A DNA stretch of 64,000 nucleotides from Pseudomonas sp. N40(2020) (GTDB lineage Bacteria > Pseudomonadota > Gammaproteobacteria > Pseudomonadales > Pseudomonadaceae). The position numbers were made by a program, and so were the translations under genes. This document shows positions 9,778 to 18,932 of the stretch, one piece after another. A model generated the notes under the pieces. That model was not told where the DNA came from and made no database searches. It worked only from the letters and a program-made list of their open reading frames with translations. The stretch's first letter is position 1, and the number at the start of each line of letters is the position of its first letter. The stretch covers positions 153,259 through 217,258 of the forward strand of contig NZ_JACSZV010000005.1 in NCBI RefSeq assembly GCF_014472415.1, written 5' to 3'.

Positions 9778-10620
9778 ATGCGTTCATTCGATTTCAAGCA
9801 AGTCGACGTTTTCAGCCAGATAGCGCTCAAAGGCAATCCGCTGGCTGTGGTATTTGGCGCCGACTCCCTGAGCGATGAACGCATGGCTGCGTTTGCCGCA
9901 TGGACCAATTTGAGCGAAACCACGTTCATTCTTGAACCGCGTGATCCTCGCGCCGATTATCGGGTGCGGATTTTCACCACGTTGAACGAATTGCCGTTTG
10001 CCGGTCATCCAACGCTCGGTAGCTGCCATGCCTGGCTCGAGGCGGGGGGCACGCCAATAGGCGACGAGATCATTCAGGAGTGCGGCGTCGGGTTGGTGCG
10101 GATTCGGCGCGAGGGCAAGGAACTCGCGTTTCTCGCACCGCCACTTATAAGGACGGGGCCGGTTGAGTCCGAGATTATGGCGCGAGTGCAGCGAGGTCTT
10201 GGCCTTGCCAGCGACGCCATTGTTCGTGCGCAATGGGTGGACAACGGCGCGGGATGGCTGGCCGTGATGCTCCGCGATCGGCAGCAGGTGCTGAACCTGC
10301 AACCGGATCATGCGCAAATGCTCGGTCTGGCGGTTGGCGTCATCGCTCCGTGGGATCCTGAGCGCGAGGGTGATGAGGCACAGTTTGAGGTGCGCGCGTT
10401 TATTTCCGGGGATGGTATGCCCGAGGATCCGGCCACCGGAAGTCTGAATGCCGGGATGGCTCAATGGTTACTCGGCGAAGGGCTGGCGCCAGATTCCTAC
10501 ACCGTCAGTCAGGGTTTGAGCATGGGCCGAGCGGGGCGGATTCGGGTTAATCGGCTTGGCGACGAAATCTGGGTTGGCGGTGCTGTGGTGACCTGCATTG
10601 ACGGACAGTTGACTCTCTGA
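9778..10620 (+). CDS. PhzF family isomerase/epimerase-like protein
   Basis: A 280-residue protein of the PhzF fold, two similar halves of the diaminopimelate-epimerase type. The first half carries GNPLAVV and NLSETTF with the conserved catalytic Glu at residue 47, then LPFAGHPTLGS. The second half has the DPATGSLNAGMAQWL motif. No phenazine genes are nearby, so this is a generic paralogue of unknown substrate, not evidence for phenazine synthesis. It follows the GST gene closely. Confidence 0.88.
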   Translation: MRSFDFKQVDVFSQIALKGNPLAVVFGADSLSDERMAAFAAWTNLSETTFILEPRDPRADYRVRIFTTLNELPFAGHPTLGSCHAWLEAGGTPIGDEIIQECGVGLVRIRREGKELAFLAPPLIRTGPVESEIMARVQRGLGLASDAIVRAQWVDNGAGWLAVMLRDRQQVLNLQPDHAQMLGLAVGVIAPWDPEREGDEAQFEVRAFISGDGMPEDPATGSLNAGMAQWLLGEGLAPDSYTVSQGLSMGRAGRIRVNRLGDEIWVGGAVVTCIDGQLTL

Positions 10621-10767
10621 AGGCAAGACGCGCCAGCGTAACCCCGATGATTATTGCACCCCCGGTAATGCACTCTTGATTGATCCAGGTTTGTACCTCA
10701 ACCCCCGCAAGGCATAAGCTTCGCCCCCTACGACTTTCGTCTCATCTGCAGGTTTCAGGAAGGCCCC

Positions 10768-11742
10768 ATGTCCAGTCAGTTCCCCGAAGCACGTCCCCGC
10801 CGTCTGCGCCGCAATGCGAGCCTGCGCAGTCTGTTCCAGGAAACCGAGTTCAGCCTGAACGATCTGGTGCTGCCGATTTTCGTCGAGGAAGAAATCGATG
10901 ACTTCGTGCCGATCAAGAGCATGCCCGGTGTGATGCGCATTCCCGAGCGCAAACTGGCCAGCGAGATCGAGCGCTACGCCCGCGCCGGCGTCAAGTCGGT
11001 GATGACCTTCGGCGTGTCCCACCATCTGGACAGCAACGGCAGCGATACCTGGCGCGAAAACGGTCTGGTCTCGCGCATGTCGCGCATCGCCAAGGATGCC
11101 GTGCCGGAAATGATCGTGATGTCCGACACCTGCTTCTGCGAATACACCGATCACGGCCACTGCGGCGTGATGCACAACCATGAAGTCGACAACGATCAGA
11201 CCTTGGTCAACCTTGGCAAACAAGCCGTGGCAGCGGCGCGGGCGGGCGCAGATGTGATTGCACCGTCGGCGGCGATGGACGGTCAGGTGCGAGCGATTCG
11301 CCAGGCACTCGATGCCGCCGGTTTCACCCAGATTCCGATCATGGCCTACTCGACCAAATTCGCCTCCGCACTTTACGGCCCGTTCCGCGAGGCCGGTGGC
11401 AGCGCGCTCAAGGGCGACCGCAAAAGCTACCAGATGAACCCGATGAACCGCCGCGAAGCCCTGCGCGAATCGCTGCTGGACGAACAGGAAGGCGCCGATG
11501 CGCTGATGGTCAAACCGGCCGGCGCGTATCTGGACATCATCCGCGACATCCGCGAAGCCTCGAACCTGCCGCTGGCGGCGTATCAGGTCAGCGGCGAGTA
11601 CGCGATGATCAAGTTCGGCGCACAAGCCGGGGCGATTGATGAAGATCGTGTGGTGCGTGAAAGCCTTGGGGCGATCAAGCGCGCGGGTGCGGATCTGATC
11701 TTCACTTACTTTGCGATGGACCTGGCGCTGGCCGGGATCTAA
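10768..11742 (+). CDS. hemB: Delta-aminolevulinic acid dehydratase (porphobilinogen synthase), zinc/cysteine type
   Basis: A 324-residue HemB that condenses two 5-aminolevulinate molecules to porphobilinogen in heme synthesis. Active-site lysines are present in MAYSTKFAS (Lys197) and [11 protein letters not shown] (Lys249). The metal loop reads [15 protein letters not shown], with Cys122, Cys124 and Cys132, the zinc-site triad of the E. coli enzyme. The well-known P. aeruginosa HemB lacks these cysteines and uses magnesium. This gene is therefore probably a second, zinc-type HemB. The start has AGGAAGG seven bases upstream. Confidence 0.95.
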   Translation: MSSQFPEARPRRLRRNASLRSLFQETEFSLNDLVLPIFVEEEIDDFVPIKSMPGVMRIPERKLASEIERYARAGVKSVMTFGVSHHLDSNGSDTWRENGLVSRMSRIAKDAVPEMIVMSDTCFCEYTDHGHCGVMHNHEVDNDQTLVNLGKQAVAAARAGADVIAPSAAMDGQVRAIRQALDAAGFTQIPIMAYSTKFASALYGPFREAGGSALKGDRKSYQMNPMNRREALRESLLDEQEGADALMVKPAGAYLDIIRDIREASNLPLAAYQVSGEYAMIKFGAQAGAIDEDRVVRESLGAIKRAGADLIFTYFAMDLALAGI

Positions 11743-11776
11743 ACAGCACTGCACTCCTACAGGGTTTTGTGGTGTG

Positions 11777-13312
11777 TCAGGGGCAGGGGAGGAATGGCCT
11801 GATCCCGTGATCGCGAAAATAGCGCTCGATCACCTTCGGATCGGCGCTGTTATCGGCAATCGCCACATAGGTATCCGGGCGCAACAGATAAAAGCCGTTG
11901 CGCCCCAACCCCGCCGTTTCAAACGCCGGGCGCCAGTCGAACACATGCAGCGGCAAATGATGCTCAACGCACCAAGCGATCATCTCGTCGCTGGTGTCGC
12001 CGTACACATGCACCTGCCAGCACGGTTGGCGTAGCGGCTCATAATTATCCCCTTCACCGTCATGCGCCCACGGCAAGCGATCACCGCCGTGGACTTGGCC
12101 GGCCGTGCCTTGGCTGAGCGGCATGCCGCGATAGTTGAGGGTGACCTGCGATACGGTGCGAAAGAGAAATTCGCGACTCGTCTCGAACGCGGCCATTTTC
12201 GGGATCAGAAACGGTGCAAGCCGCATGCGCAGCAGATCGGCCATGCGCCCCTCAGCGGTGACAAAACTGAAGACTTTGTCGGTGGTCGAGACCAGTCGCC
12301 GGGCAAACGCGATGCGCTCGGTTTCGTAAGTGTCGAGCAGTCTGGCCTCGGCAGCGCCGCTGAGCACGGCGGCGAGTTTCCACGCCAGATTGATCGCGTC
12401 ACCGATACCGGTGTTCATGCCCTGGCCGCCCGCCGGGCTGTGCACGTGCGCCGCGTCGCCGAGCAAAAAAGCGCGGCCACTGCGAAAATGCTCAGCCACG
12501 CGGTGATGCACGCGGTAGGTGGAAAACCAATGCACGTCTTCGATATGGACTTTCAGGTGCTCGATGGCGCGGCTGCTGACGTCAGAGAATTCCAGGGTTT
12601 CGACGCGATCCGTGCGTTCGTCGCGCACGGTGCCGATCAGTCGTGCACGGCCTTCGCCCGCCAGTGGGAACACCGCGAGAAAGTCCGCTTCGTCCAGATC
12701 CAGATGCAACTCGCCATTGAGCGCCGGGCCGCTGGCCTGCACATCTGCCACGTAGAAAATCTGCTGATAGGTCCCGCCGGGGAATTCGGTGTCGAGGTTT
12801 TTACGCACCACCGATCGCGCGCCATCGCAACCAGCCAGGTAACAGGCCTGGCAGATTTCCTGCTCGCCATCGGGCAGACGCAAATGCGCGGTGAGGCCGT
12901 CGCCGGTTTCCGCGAAACTCTCCAGCGTGGTGTTGCGTTCGACGCTGACGCCATAGTCTTCGAGGCGTTCGATCAATAGCCGTTCATGCTCATCCTGCGG
13001 GAAGATTTCGACGAAAGAGTAAGGCGTCAGGCCTTCGCCGATGCGGTTGAGCGGCAATTGCGCGACGGGTTTGCCGTTGACCCAGAAGTTTGCTGCCGCC
13101 ACGCGATGGCCGTTGCGCACAATGGTGTCGGCCAGATCCAGTTGCCGATACAGCTCCAGGGTTCGCGCCTGCACCGCCAATGCCCGGGAGGTGGTGCCGG
13201 GGGCAGAAGTCTTGTCGATGATGCGCACCTGAACGCCCAGTTTGCTCAGCCACAAGGCCAGAACGAGTCCGGTGGGGCCGGCGCCGATGATCAGGACGTC
13301 GCTGCGGTTCAT
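11777..13312 (-). CDS. FAD-dependent aromatic monooxygenase (PheA/TfdB/MhpA-like)
   Basis: A 511-residue class A flavoprotein hydroxylase. The N-terminal Rossmann motif is VLIIGAGPTGLVLALWLSKL, followed by a second FAD/NAD(P)H region, CYLAGCDGARSVVRK. The third motif, RAFLLGDAAHVHSPAGGQG, binds FAD ribityl. The C-terminal extension of about 130 residues is the thioredoxin-like tail common in phenol hydroxylase-like members. The start is supported by GGAGG eight bases upstream. There is no catabolic operon around it, so the substrate is unknown. Confidence 0.88.
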   Translation of the reverse strand: MNRSDVLIIGAGPTGLVLALWLSKLGVQVRIIDKTSAPGTTSRALAVQARTLELYRQLDLADTIVRNGHRVAAANFWVNGKPVAQLPLNRIGEGLTPYSFVEIFPQDEHERLLIERLEDYGVSVERNTTLESFAETGDGLTAHLRLPDGEQEICQACYLAGCDGARSVVRKNLDTEFPGGTYQQIFYVADVQASGPALNGELHLDLDEADFLAVFPLAGEGRARLIGTVRDERTDRVETLEFSDVSSRAIEHLKVHIEDVHWFSTYRVHHRVAEHFRSGRAFLLGDAAHVHSPAGGQGMNTGIGDAINLAWKLAAVLSGAAEARLLDTYETERIAFARRLVSTTDKVFSFVTAEGRMADLLRMRLAPFLIPKMAAFETSREFLFRTVSQVTLNYRGMPLSQGTAGQVHGGDRLPWAHDGEGDNYEPLRQPCWQVHVYGDTSDEMIAWCVEHHLPLHVFDWRPAFETAGLGRNGFYLLRPDTYVAIADNSADPKVIERYFRDHGIRPFLPCP

Positions 13313-13379
13313 GGGCCTGTCCTCCGTTTGCTGTGGAGCAAGTATGGATCAGAAGGAGAGGGTGGCCAGGCCCGGCCGT

Positions 13380-13445
13380 CTTCGCGAGCAGGCTCGCTCC
13401 CACTTTGGAATACAGTCCCCTGTGGGAGCGAGCCTGCTCGCGAAG
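13380..13445. repeat. REP inverted repeat, class C
   Basis: Perfect 24-base arms at 13380-13403 and 13422-13445 containing GGGAGCGAGCCTGCTCGCG. It lies upstream of the monooxygenase and downstream of the TonB receptor. Confidence 0.9.
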
Positions 13446-13471
13446 TGGCCTTATCAAGCGCCACAAAACCC

Positions 13472-13509
13472 AAAAAGGCCCCGCAACCGTGAAGCTGCGA
13501 GGCCTTTTT
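13472..13509 (-). terminator. Intrinsic terminator of the TonB siderophore receptor gene
   Basis: Stem AAAAAGGCC (13472-13480) against GGCCTTTTT (13501-13509) with further pairing inside. It gives a T-run on the minus strand 16 bases after the receptor stop. The A-run on the other side makes it potentially bidirectional. Confidence 0.85.
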
Positions 13510-13525
13510 CATGCTGCGGCGTTGT

Positions 13526-15730
13526 TTAGAAGTCGATGGTGCCCGACAACTTCGCCACCCGCGGCTCACCTTGCGTCAGATAACCGCCCTGAGCCGATTC
13601 CCAGTACTTCTTGTTCGCCAGGTTCTCCACGCCCAGACGCAAGGTCACGTCTTTTTCCGAGACCTTGAAGGCATAACGCGCACCCGCGTCGAAGCGGTTC
13701 CAGGTCGGCAGGCTGAGGTTGTTCGCCGCGTCGGCGTATTGGCCGCCGGTGAGCAGCATCCGCGCATTCAGCGCGACGCCTTGCAGGCCGGGTACATCCC
13801 AATCCACGCCGGCGTTGAACTGGAAGGTCGGCACGCCGATGGCACGGTTGCCGTCGTTGGCGCCGTTCAGGGTGTTCTTCAGTTCGGTGTCCATGAGGGT
13901 CAGGCCGCTGATCAGGCGCAGACCATTGATTGGCTCGCCGAACACGTTCATTTCCACGCCTTTGTTGATCTGCTCGCCTTCACGCACGTAGGTGCACGTG
14001 GTGGCGCTGTCGATTTCACAGTAGCCGTCGCTCGGCTGCTCGATGCGGTACACACCCAGGCTCGCGCCGTAAGTGCCCATGTCGACTTTCACCCCGGCCT
14101 CGGTCTGCTTGGAACGGGCCGGTGCGTAGACTTCGTTGCCATTGGTCACGCGAAAGCCACCGGAGCTGGTCGGCGAAGTCGGGCCCTGGGCCAGGCCTTC
14201 GATGTGGTTGGCGTAGAACGAAACGTGCTCCCACGGCTTGAATACGATGCCGTACACCGGCGTGGTGATCGACTCATCGTAGCTCGAAAAGCGCGGGCCG
14301 CTGCCATAGCTGGCGTAACCGTAACCTTGCACGACCAATTGCTGACGACGCAGGCCGGCGGTGATCAGCAGGCGATCATCGAAGAAACCGAGAGTGTCGG
14401 AGATCGCGAGGCTGCGGTTGAAGGTCTTGCCGACGATGCCCGGGTCATTCAGGTCGCCACCGGAAAAGTTGCCGACCGGCGACGGGGTCTGTACCGGGTG
14501 ATAGATGTTGTTGGCGTATTTGGTCAAGTCAAAATCATAGGCGCTGCGCTGTTCGGCCCAGATGCCGGTCAGGCCGAAATTGAGCTTGTGGCTGACCGGG
14601 CCGGTGTTGAATTTACCGTTAAGGCCGGCCATCACACTGGTGTTGTCTTCATCGTGGGGAATGAACGAGCCGGTGGTGAACGATGCACCGTTATTGCCGA
14701 CCAGCGTGGTCGAGTTATAGCGCCCGACTTCACGAGTGTGCTTGGCGCCGCCAGCGGCGTATGCGGTCCAGTTGTCGTTCAGGTCGTACTCGGCGCGGAG
14801 CATGCCGAAGGTGTCTTCGATGTCGGTGTAGCCCCATTTCGGCGCGTAGTTGGTGTCGGCTGATGGCGCATCCGGAATGTGCGTGGCGGTGCCGAGGTTG
14901 ACCGAGTTGCGGCCACCGTTGACGCGCTCTTTCTGATAGGCGAAGTCGCCGGAAATTCGTAGCGCATCGCCGCGATAGTCGAGGCCGATGGCAAACAGTT
15001 TCGAACGCTGGTTCTCGTGATCAATGCCGGTATCGCCTTCGCGCTGGGACAGGTTGATCCGTGCGCCGAAGCGGTTGTCTTCACCGAAACGCTGGCCGAT
15101 GTCGAAGTGATGACCGATGCGGCCTTCGCTGTTGATGTCGGTGGTGTAGCGGCGCAGCGGCACGTCGCCGGCGCGCTTTGGCTGCAGGTTGACGCCGCCA
15201 CCGATGCCGGAGCCGGTCGGGGTCACGCCGTTGATGAAGGCGTTGGGGCCTTTGAACACTTCCACGCGCTCCAGGGCGTCAGTGGAAATGATCTGCCGTG
15301 GCAGTACGCCGTACAGGCCGTTATAGGAAATGTCGTCGCCGTTCAGCGGCAGGCCACGGATCATGAAGACTTGCGACTGGTTGGAAAAGCCGGACGCCTG
15401 GCGCACCGACGAATCATTGAGCAGCACGTCAGCGACGTTTTCGGCTTGCTGGTCCTGAATCAGTTGCTCGGTGTAGGACGCGGCACTGAAGGGTACGTCC
15501 ATCATGTCCTGATTACCCAACACGCCCAATTGGCCGCCACGAGCGACCTGACCACCGGAATAAACCGGTGGCAAGGCGTTTGGCGCTGGGGCCTGGGCGT
15601 TGATGTTGACGTTGTCCAGCAGCAGTTCTTTGCCGTCTTCTTCAGCGGCATGGGCAGTGACAGTCAGGGAGCACAGCAGGGCGAGAAGCGTCGGGCGGAA
15701 CGGGACGGCAAGTCGGGCTGAAGCGGGCAT
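13526..15730 (-). CDS. TonB-dependent siderophore receptor
   Basis: An outer-membrane receptor of 734 residues. A signal peptide (LALLCSLTVTAHA) is followed by a plug domain (VPFSAASYTEQLIQDQQAEN, FMIRGLPLNGDDISYNG, ALERVEVFKGPNAFING) and a 22-stranded-type barrel ending ANKKYWESAQ...LSGTIDF with a terminal Phe. The plug is close to FhuA/FpvA-like ferric-siderophore receptors. There is no N-terminal signalling extension, so it should not drive its own sigma factor. I prefer ATG 15730, with AGGT seven bases upstream, over the GTG at 15751. A partial Fur-like half-site (GCAAATGATAG) lies upstream, but I would not rely on it. Confidence 0.92.
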   Translation of the reverse strand: MPASARLAVPFRPTLLALLCSLTVTAHAAEEDGKELLLDNVNINAQAPAPNALPPVYSGGQVARGGQLGVLGNQDMMDVPFSAASYTEQLIQDQQAENVADVLLNDSSVRQASGFSNQSQVFMIRGLPLNGDDISYNGLYGVLPRQIISTDALERVEVFKGPNAFINGVTPTGSGIGGGVNLQPKRAGDVPLRRYTTDINSEGRIGHHFDIGQRFGEDNRFGARINLSQREGDTGIDHENQRSKLFAIGLDYRGDALRISGDFAYQKERVNGGRNSVNLGTATHIPDAPSADTNYAPKWGYTDIEDTFGMLRAEYDLNDNWTAYAAGGAKHTREVGRYNSTTLVGNNGASFTTGSFIPHDEDNTSVMAGLNGKFNTGPVSHKLNFGLTGIWAEQRSAYDFDLTKYANNIYHPVQTPSPVGNFSGGDLNDPGIVGKTFNRSLAISDTLGFFDDRLLITAGLRRQQLVVQGYGYASYGSGPRFSSYDESITTPVYGIVFKPWEHVSFYANHIEGLAQGPTSPTSSGGFRVTNGNEVYAPARSKQTEAGVKVDMGTYGASLGVYRIEQPSDGYCEIDSATTCTYVREGEQINKGVEMNVFGEPINGLRLISGLTLMDTELKNTLNGANDGNRAIGVPTFQFNAGVDWDVPGLQGVALNARMLLTGGQYADAANNLSLPTWNRFDAGARYAFKVSEKDVTLRLGVENLANKKYWESAQGGYLTQGEPRVAKLSGTIDF

Positions 15731-15959
15731 GTTTCGTACCTGGAGGCGCACGGCCGGTGAGAAAAGGTTAAGACGGCGCGGAACTCCTTGCGCAAATGCG
15801 ACTCCAGGTGCAAATGATAGGTTTTCTCAGTAACGTTTTGCAATCAGTTTGTCATCACGATTAAAAAGCAGGGGAACAGCTCTGGAGCGGCGCAGTCCTA
15901 GCCTGCGCTACACCATTGGTCGTATGGTGAACCCGGCTCAACGGACTGGATGGAGCAAC

Positions 15960-17051
15960 ATGCACACCCCTCGATTACTGATCACCCTCGCCGCAATGCT
16001 CGTACTGGCCGGTTGCGCCAGCCAGCGCAGCGGCGAACCCGCCCCACGCCCACCGGCTGAAGTGAAGGCCGAGATCGTGCGCCTGATGCCCGCCAAAACC
16101 GCCGATCGCCAAGGCTGGGCCACCGATATCTACGCCGCGTTCGCTGCACAAGGCATCAGCCCGACCACACAAAACCTGTGCTCGGTATTGGCCGTTGCCG
16201 AACAGGAATCCACCTTTCAGGCCGACCCCACCGTGCCCGGTCTGGGCAAAATCGCTCGCGATGAAATCGACCGCCGCGCCGCCAAAGTCCATATCCCCAG
16301 CCTGTTGGTCAGCGGCGCCCTGCAAGTGCGTTCGACCAACGGCAAGAGCTACAGCGAACGCCTGAGCAGCGCGCGCAGCGAAAAGGAGTTGAGTGCGATT
16401 TTTGATGACTTCATCGGCAGGGTGCCGATGGGTCGCACACTGTTCGGCGGCTTCAATCCGGTGCATACCGGCGGACCGATGCAGGTCAGCATCGAGTTTG
16501 CCGAACAGCACGCCAAGGATTATCCGTACCCGGTCGACGGCACCATCCGCCGCGAGGTGTTCAGCCGTCGTGGTGGGATGTATTTCGGCATCGCGCATCT
16601 GCTCGGTTACCCGGTGAGTTACCGCGAGCCGCTCTATCGTTTCGCCGACTTCAACGCCGGTTGGTACGCCAGCCGCAACGCGGCGTTCCAGAACGCGGTC
16701 AGTCGCGCGTCGGGTATCCCGTTGGCGCTGGACGGCGACTTGATCCGCTACGACTCGATCATGCCCGGCGGCACGGAACTGGCGGTACGCACCCTCGGCA
16801 AGTCGTTGGGCATGCGCAATCCGACCATTCGCGATCAACTGGAGAAGGGCAAAACCCTGGAATTCGAAGAGACCAAACTCTATCAACGGGTATTCGAGTT
16901 GGCGGAGAAGGCCGAAGGCAAGTCATTGCCGCGTGCGGTGCTGCCAGGGATCGTGCTGCAGAGTCCGAAAATCACCCGAAAACTGACCACCGCGTGGTTC
17001 GCCAAACGCGTGGATGAGCGTTACAAACGCTGCATGGCCAAGGGTGGCTGA
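15960..17051 (+). CDS. DUF1615 family lipoprotein
   Basis: A 363-residue protein with a lipoprotein signal peptide (ITLAAMLVLAGC). It matches the DUF1615 family of Gram-negative bacteria, whose function is not established. Conserved blocks include ISPTTQNLCSVLAVAEQEST, FGGFNPVHTGGPMQVS and RRGGMYFGIAHLLGYP; the Glu in AEQEST suggests a lysozyme-like fold, but this is only inference. GGAG five bases before ATG 15960 fixes the start against the longer frame opening at 15849. A terminator follows directly. Confidence 0.86.
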   Translation: MHTPRLLITLAAMLVLAGCASQRSGEPAPRPPAEVKAEIVRLMPAKTADRQGWATDIYAAFAAQGISPTTQNLCSVLAVAEQESTFQADPTVPGLGKIARDEIDRRAAKVHIPSLLVSGALQVRSTNGKSYSERLSSARSEKELSAIFDDFIGRVPMGRTLFGGFNPVHTGGPMQVSIEFAEQHAKDYPYPVDGTIRREVFSRRGGMYFGIAHLLGYPVSYREPLYRFADFNAGWYASRNAAFQNAVSRASGIPLALDGDLIRYDSIMPGGTELAVRTLGKSLGMRNPTIRDQLEKGKTLEFEETKLYQRVFELAEKAEGKSLPRAVLPGIVLQSPKITRKLTTAWFAKRVDERYKRCMAKGG

Positions 17052-17063
17052 TTGTTGCAGGCA

Positions 17064-17095
17064 TAAAAAACCCGGCTGAGGGGAGCCGGGTTTTT
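17064..17095. terminator. Bidirectional intrinsic terminator
   Basis: Stem CCCGGCT (17071-17077) with AGCCGGG (17084-17090), flanked by an A-run and a T-run. It sits between the DUF1615 gene and the convergent repeat-protein gene. Confidence 0.88.
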
Positions 17096-17122
17096 CTGGG
17101 TTGTTGCGATGACGCCATTCAT

Positions 17123-17407
17123 TCAAGCGTTGCGCAGTTCGTTCAGACGATCCGCACCACCTTCAGCAACACGGCGTTCGATCAGACGATCTGCACCACC
17201 TTCAGCAACGCGGCGTTCGATCAGACGATCTGCACCACCTTCAGCAACGCGGCGTTCGATCAGACGATCCGCACCACCTTCAGCCAGACGGCTTTCGATC
17301 AATTTGTCGGAGCCACCTTCAGCGATCATCGTGTGTGCTGGAGTAGCGGCAAAAGCGTTAACTGCGAAAACCGAGAATGCGATGCTGAGAAGAGTTTGGC
17401 GTTTCAT
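17123..17407 (-). CDS. Small secreted protein made of tandem 13-residue repeats
   Basis: A 94-residue protein. A clear signal peptide (LLSIAFSVFAVNAFA) is followed by a mature part consisting almost wholly of copies of LIERRVAEGGADR, four near-identical and one or two degenerate ones at the N-terminal side. At DNA level the unit is 39 bases. GGAG nine bases upstream supports the start. Similar short secreted Pseudomonas proteins exist, sometimes labelled phage infection protein, but the basis for that name is unclear to me. The repeat is charged and should be soluble and perhaps fibrous in the periplasm or outside. Confidence 0.8.
   Translation of the reverse strand: MKRQTLLSIAFSVFAVNAFAATPAHTMIAEGGSDKLIESRLAEGGADRLIERRVAEGGADRLIERRVAEGGADRLIERRVAEGGADRLNELRNA
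17144..17338 (-). repeat. 39-bp tandem repeat, four close copies plus a degenerate fifth
   Basis: Units start at 17144, 17183, 17222 and 17261, exactly 39 bases apart and differing by single bases. A diverged copy runs to about 17338. Each encodes one 13-residue repeat of the secreted protein, so copy number can change without a frameshift. Confidence 0.92.
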
Positions 17408-17539
17408 GATGGTGTGCTCCGGGGTGTTATTGGTTGGTATGGAGCAGATGTTACGCCGGAGATTTTTTATGAGAACTTCATTGCTGTGATTGTGAACATC
17501 GACGCCGCTGATGATTGACAGAGCCCGCAGCTTAGAGCC

Positions 17540-18235
17540 TCACAGCACCTTCACCGCGCGCCCGATGGCCTGAATCGGCCCGGTCGGTTTGCCGATCGGC
17601 GAGCCGTTGGCGCCTTCCAGCGTCAGCTCGAACAGCTGATTGGGTTGCAGTGGCGGCAACTTATCCAATTCAACCTTCAGCGCCTGCCCGGGCTTGACCA
17701 GCCCCAGCGACACAGGCCCTTGCCAGCCATCGGCCTTAGTCCAGAATTCCAGCGCCTTGTCCGCCGGCACCTCGACTACGCCCAGCGGTATCAATTGAAT
17801 CTCATGTGAGTTGCTGGCCTGAATCACCCAGCCCGGGGCCTTGTCCTGCGGCGCGACCAGCACCACCAGATAACTCGGCTTCGGCGTGGTCTGGGTCAGC
17901 AGGATTGAACCCAATATCAACGTTGCGGCTAACCCGGCAGCACTCAAACCGCGCCACAGCGGCAGCAGATTCCACCAGGAGGTTTGCGCCGGGCTGGATA
18001 CTTTTTGCGTAAGTCGTTCGACACTGCGCTCAATTCGCGGCCACAACAGGGGGGATGGCTGTTGCGGCTCGGCGAGGTCGGTGAGGTCCAGCAGGCGTCG
18101 TTCCCAGACATCCACTGCAGCACGCAGTTCAGGATCAGTCGGCAGGCGCCGTTGAACGTCGGCGCGATCTTCAGCCGAGAGCGTGCCGAGTACATATTCG
18201 CTGGCCAGCTCATCGCGTTCCGATTCAGTGGTCAT
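17540..18235 (-). CDS. Anti-sigma factor, RskA-like
   Basis: A 231-residue membrane protein coupled to the ECF sigma gene by a four-base ATGA overlap. The N-terminal 90 residues are a zinc-free anti-sigma domain with the ASEYVLGTLSAEDRADVQRR helix pair. One transmembrane segment follows (GLSAAGLAATLILGSILL). The periplasmic part (YLVVLVAPQDKAPGWVIQAS ... FELTLEGANGSPIGKPTGPI) matches the anti-sigma-K RskA C-terminal domain. It should hold the sigma factor at the inner membrane until a periplasmic signal triggers release. Start at 18235 instead of 18277 because of the overlap. Confidence 0.9.
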   Translation of the reverse strand: MTTESERDELASEYVLGTLSAEDRADVQRRLPTDPELRAAVDVWERRLLDLTDLAEPQQPSPLLWPRIERSVERLTQKVSSPAQTSWWNLLPLWRGLSAAGLAATLILGSILLTQTTPKPSYLVVLVAPQDKAPGWVIQASNSHEIQLIPLGVVEVPADKALEFWTKADGWQGPVSLGLVKPGQALKVELDKLPPLQPNQLFELTLEGANGSPIGKPTGPIQAIGRAVKVL

Positions 18236-18777
18236 CCCATGCACTCCCGCAAGGCGTTGAGGCTGCGTTTGATCCACGCTTTGACGGTGCCCAGCGGCGT
18301 GTCGAGGCGCGCGGAAATCTGCGCATGGCTGTAGCCGTCGACATACGCATGAATGATGCAGCTTCGGCGTTGAGGATCGAGTTGTTCCAGGCAGCGGTGA
18401 ATGCGCGCCGAATGCGCCTGGACATCGAAGCCGTCATCGTCGTGCGTGGGCATTTCATGATCTTCGCTGAACGGTGTTTCCCGAGCCTGATTACGCAGCA
18501 GGTTCAACGCCAGGTGCCGGGTCACGGTGAACATCCAGCCACGCGCCGAACCTCGCGTCGGATCAAACCCTGCCGCGCCGTTCCAGATCTTGATGAAGGC
18601 CTCATGGACGATGTCCTCCGCCAGTGCCGTGTCGCGTACCAGCCGTTTGGCCACGCCGAGCAGGCGCGGGCCTTCCTGCACATACAAATCGCGCAGGGCC
18701 GACCGCTCGCCGCGGGCACAGGCAGCGAGACGGGCTTCGTAATCGAATTCAGTTTCGGGTAAGGACATGCAGTGCAA
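18232..18777 (-). CDS. ECF sigma-70 family RNA polymerase sigma factor
   Basis: A 181-residue group 4 sigma factor. Region 2 is visible as ALRDLYVQEGPRLLGVAKRL and EDIVHEAFIKIW, with GWMFTVTRHLALNLLR in the promoter-melting segment. Region 4 has LDPQRRSCIIHAYVDGYSHAQISARLDTPLGTVKAWIKRSL, a typical helix-turn-helix. It resembles SigK-type ECFs paired with RskA anti-sigmas. The start could be the ATG at 18768. The downstream anti-sigma overlaps it, and a DUF3455 gene lies upstream on the same strand as a possible member of the regulon. Confidence 0.93.
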   Translation of the reverse strand: MHCMSLPETEFDYEARLAACARGERSALRDLYVQEGPRLLGVAKRLVRDTALAEDIVHEAFIKIWNGAAGFDPTRGSARGWMFTVTRHLALNLLRNQARETPFSEDHEMPTHDDDGFDVQAHSARIHRCLEQLDPQRRSCIIHAYVDGYSHAQISARLDTPLGTVKAWIKRSLNALRECMG

Positions 18778-18820
18778 TCTAGCTCACATTCCCCAAACAT
18801 CCAGGCCACACGATTCCCTT

Positions 18821-18907
18821 GTAGGAGTGAGCCTGCTCGCGATGGCGGTGTGTCAATGGAGCAGATATTGGCTGACACACCGCCATCGCGAGCAGGCTCA
18901 CTCCTAC
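18821..18907. repeat. REPIN-type inverted repeat, class C'
   Basis: Perfect 35-base arms at 18821-18855 and 18873-18907, built on GTAGGAGTGAGCCTGCTCGC. A near copy is at 55762. It separates the DUF3455 gene from the sigma-factor gene on the same strand. Confidence 0.93.
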
Positions 18908-18932
18908 AGGGAATTTGTGTGGGCGCTGAAAG

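Noticed and set aside
9778..10620. Evidence for phenazine biosynthesis
   Set aside because: Only a PhzF-family paralogue is present; the phz core genes are absent.
15752..15848. Fur box for the siderophore receptor
   Set aside because: Only a half-site resembling GCAAATGATAG is visible; too degenerate to list as a site.
17144..17338. CRISPR-like array of 39-bp repeats
   Set aside because: Units are contiguous without spacers and encode protein repeats in frame.
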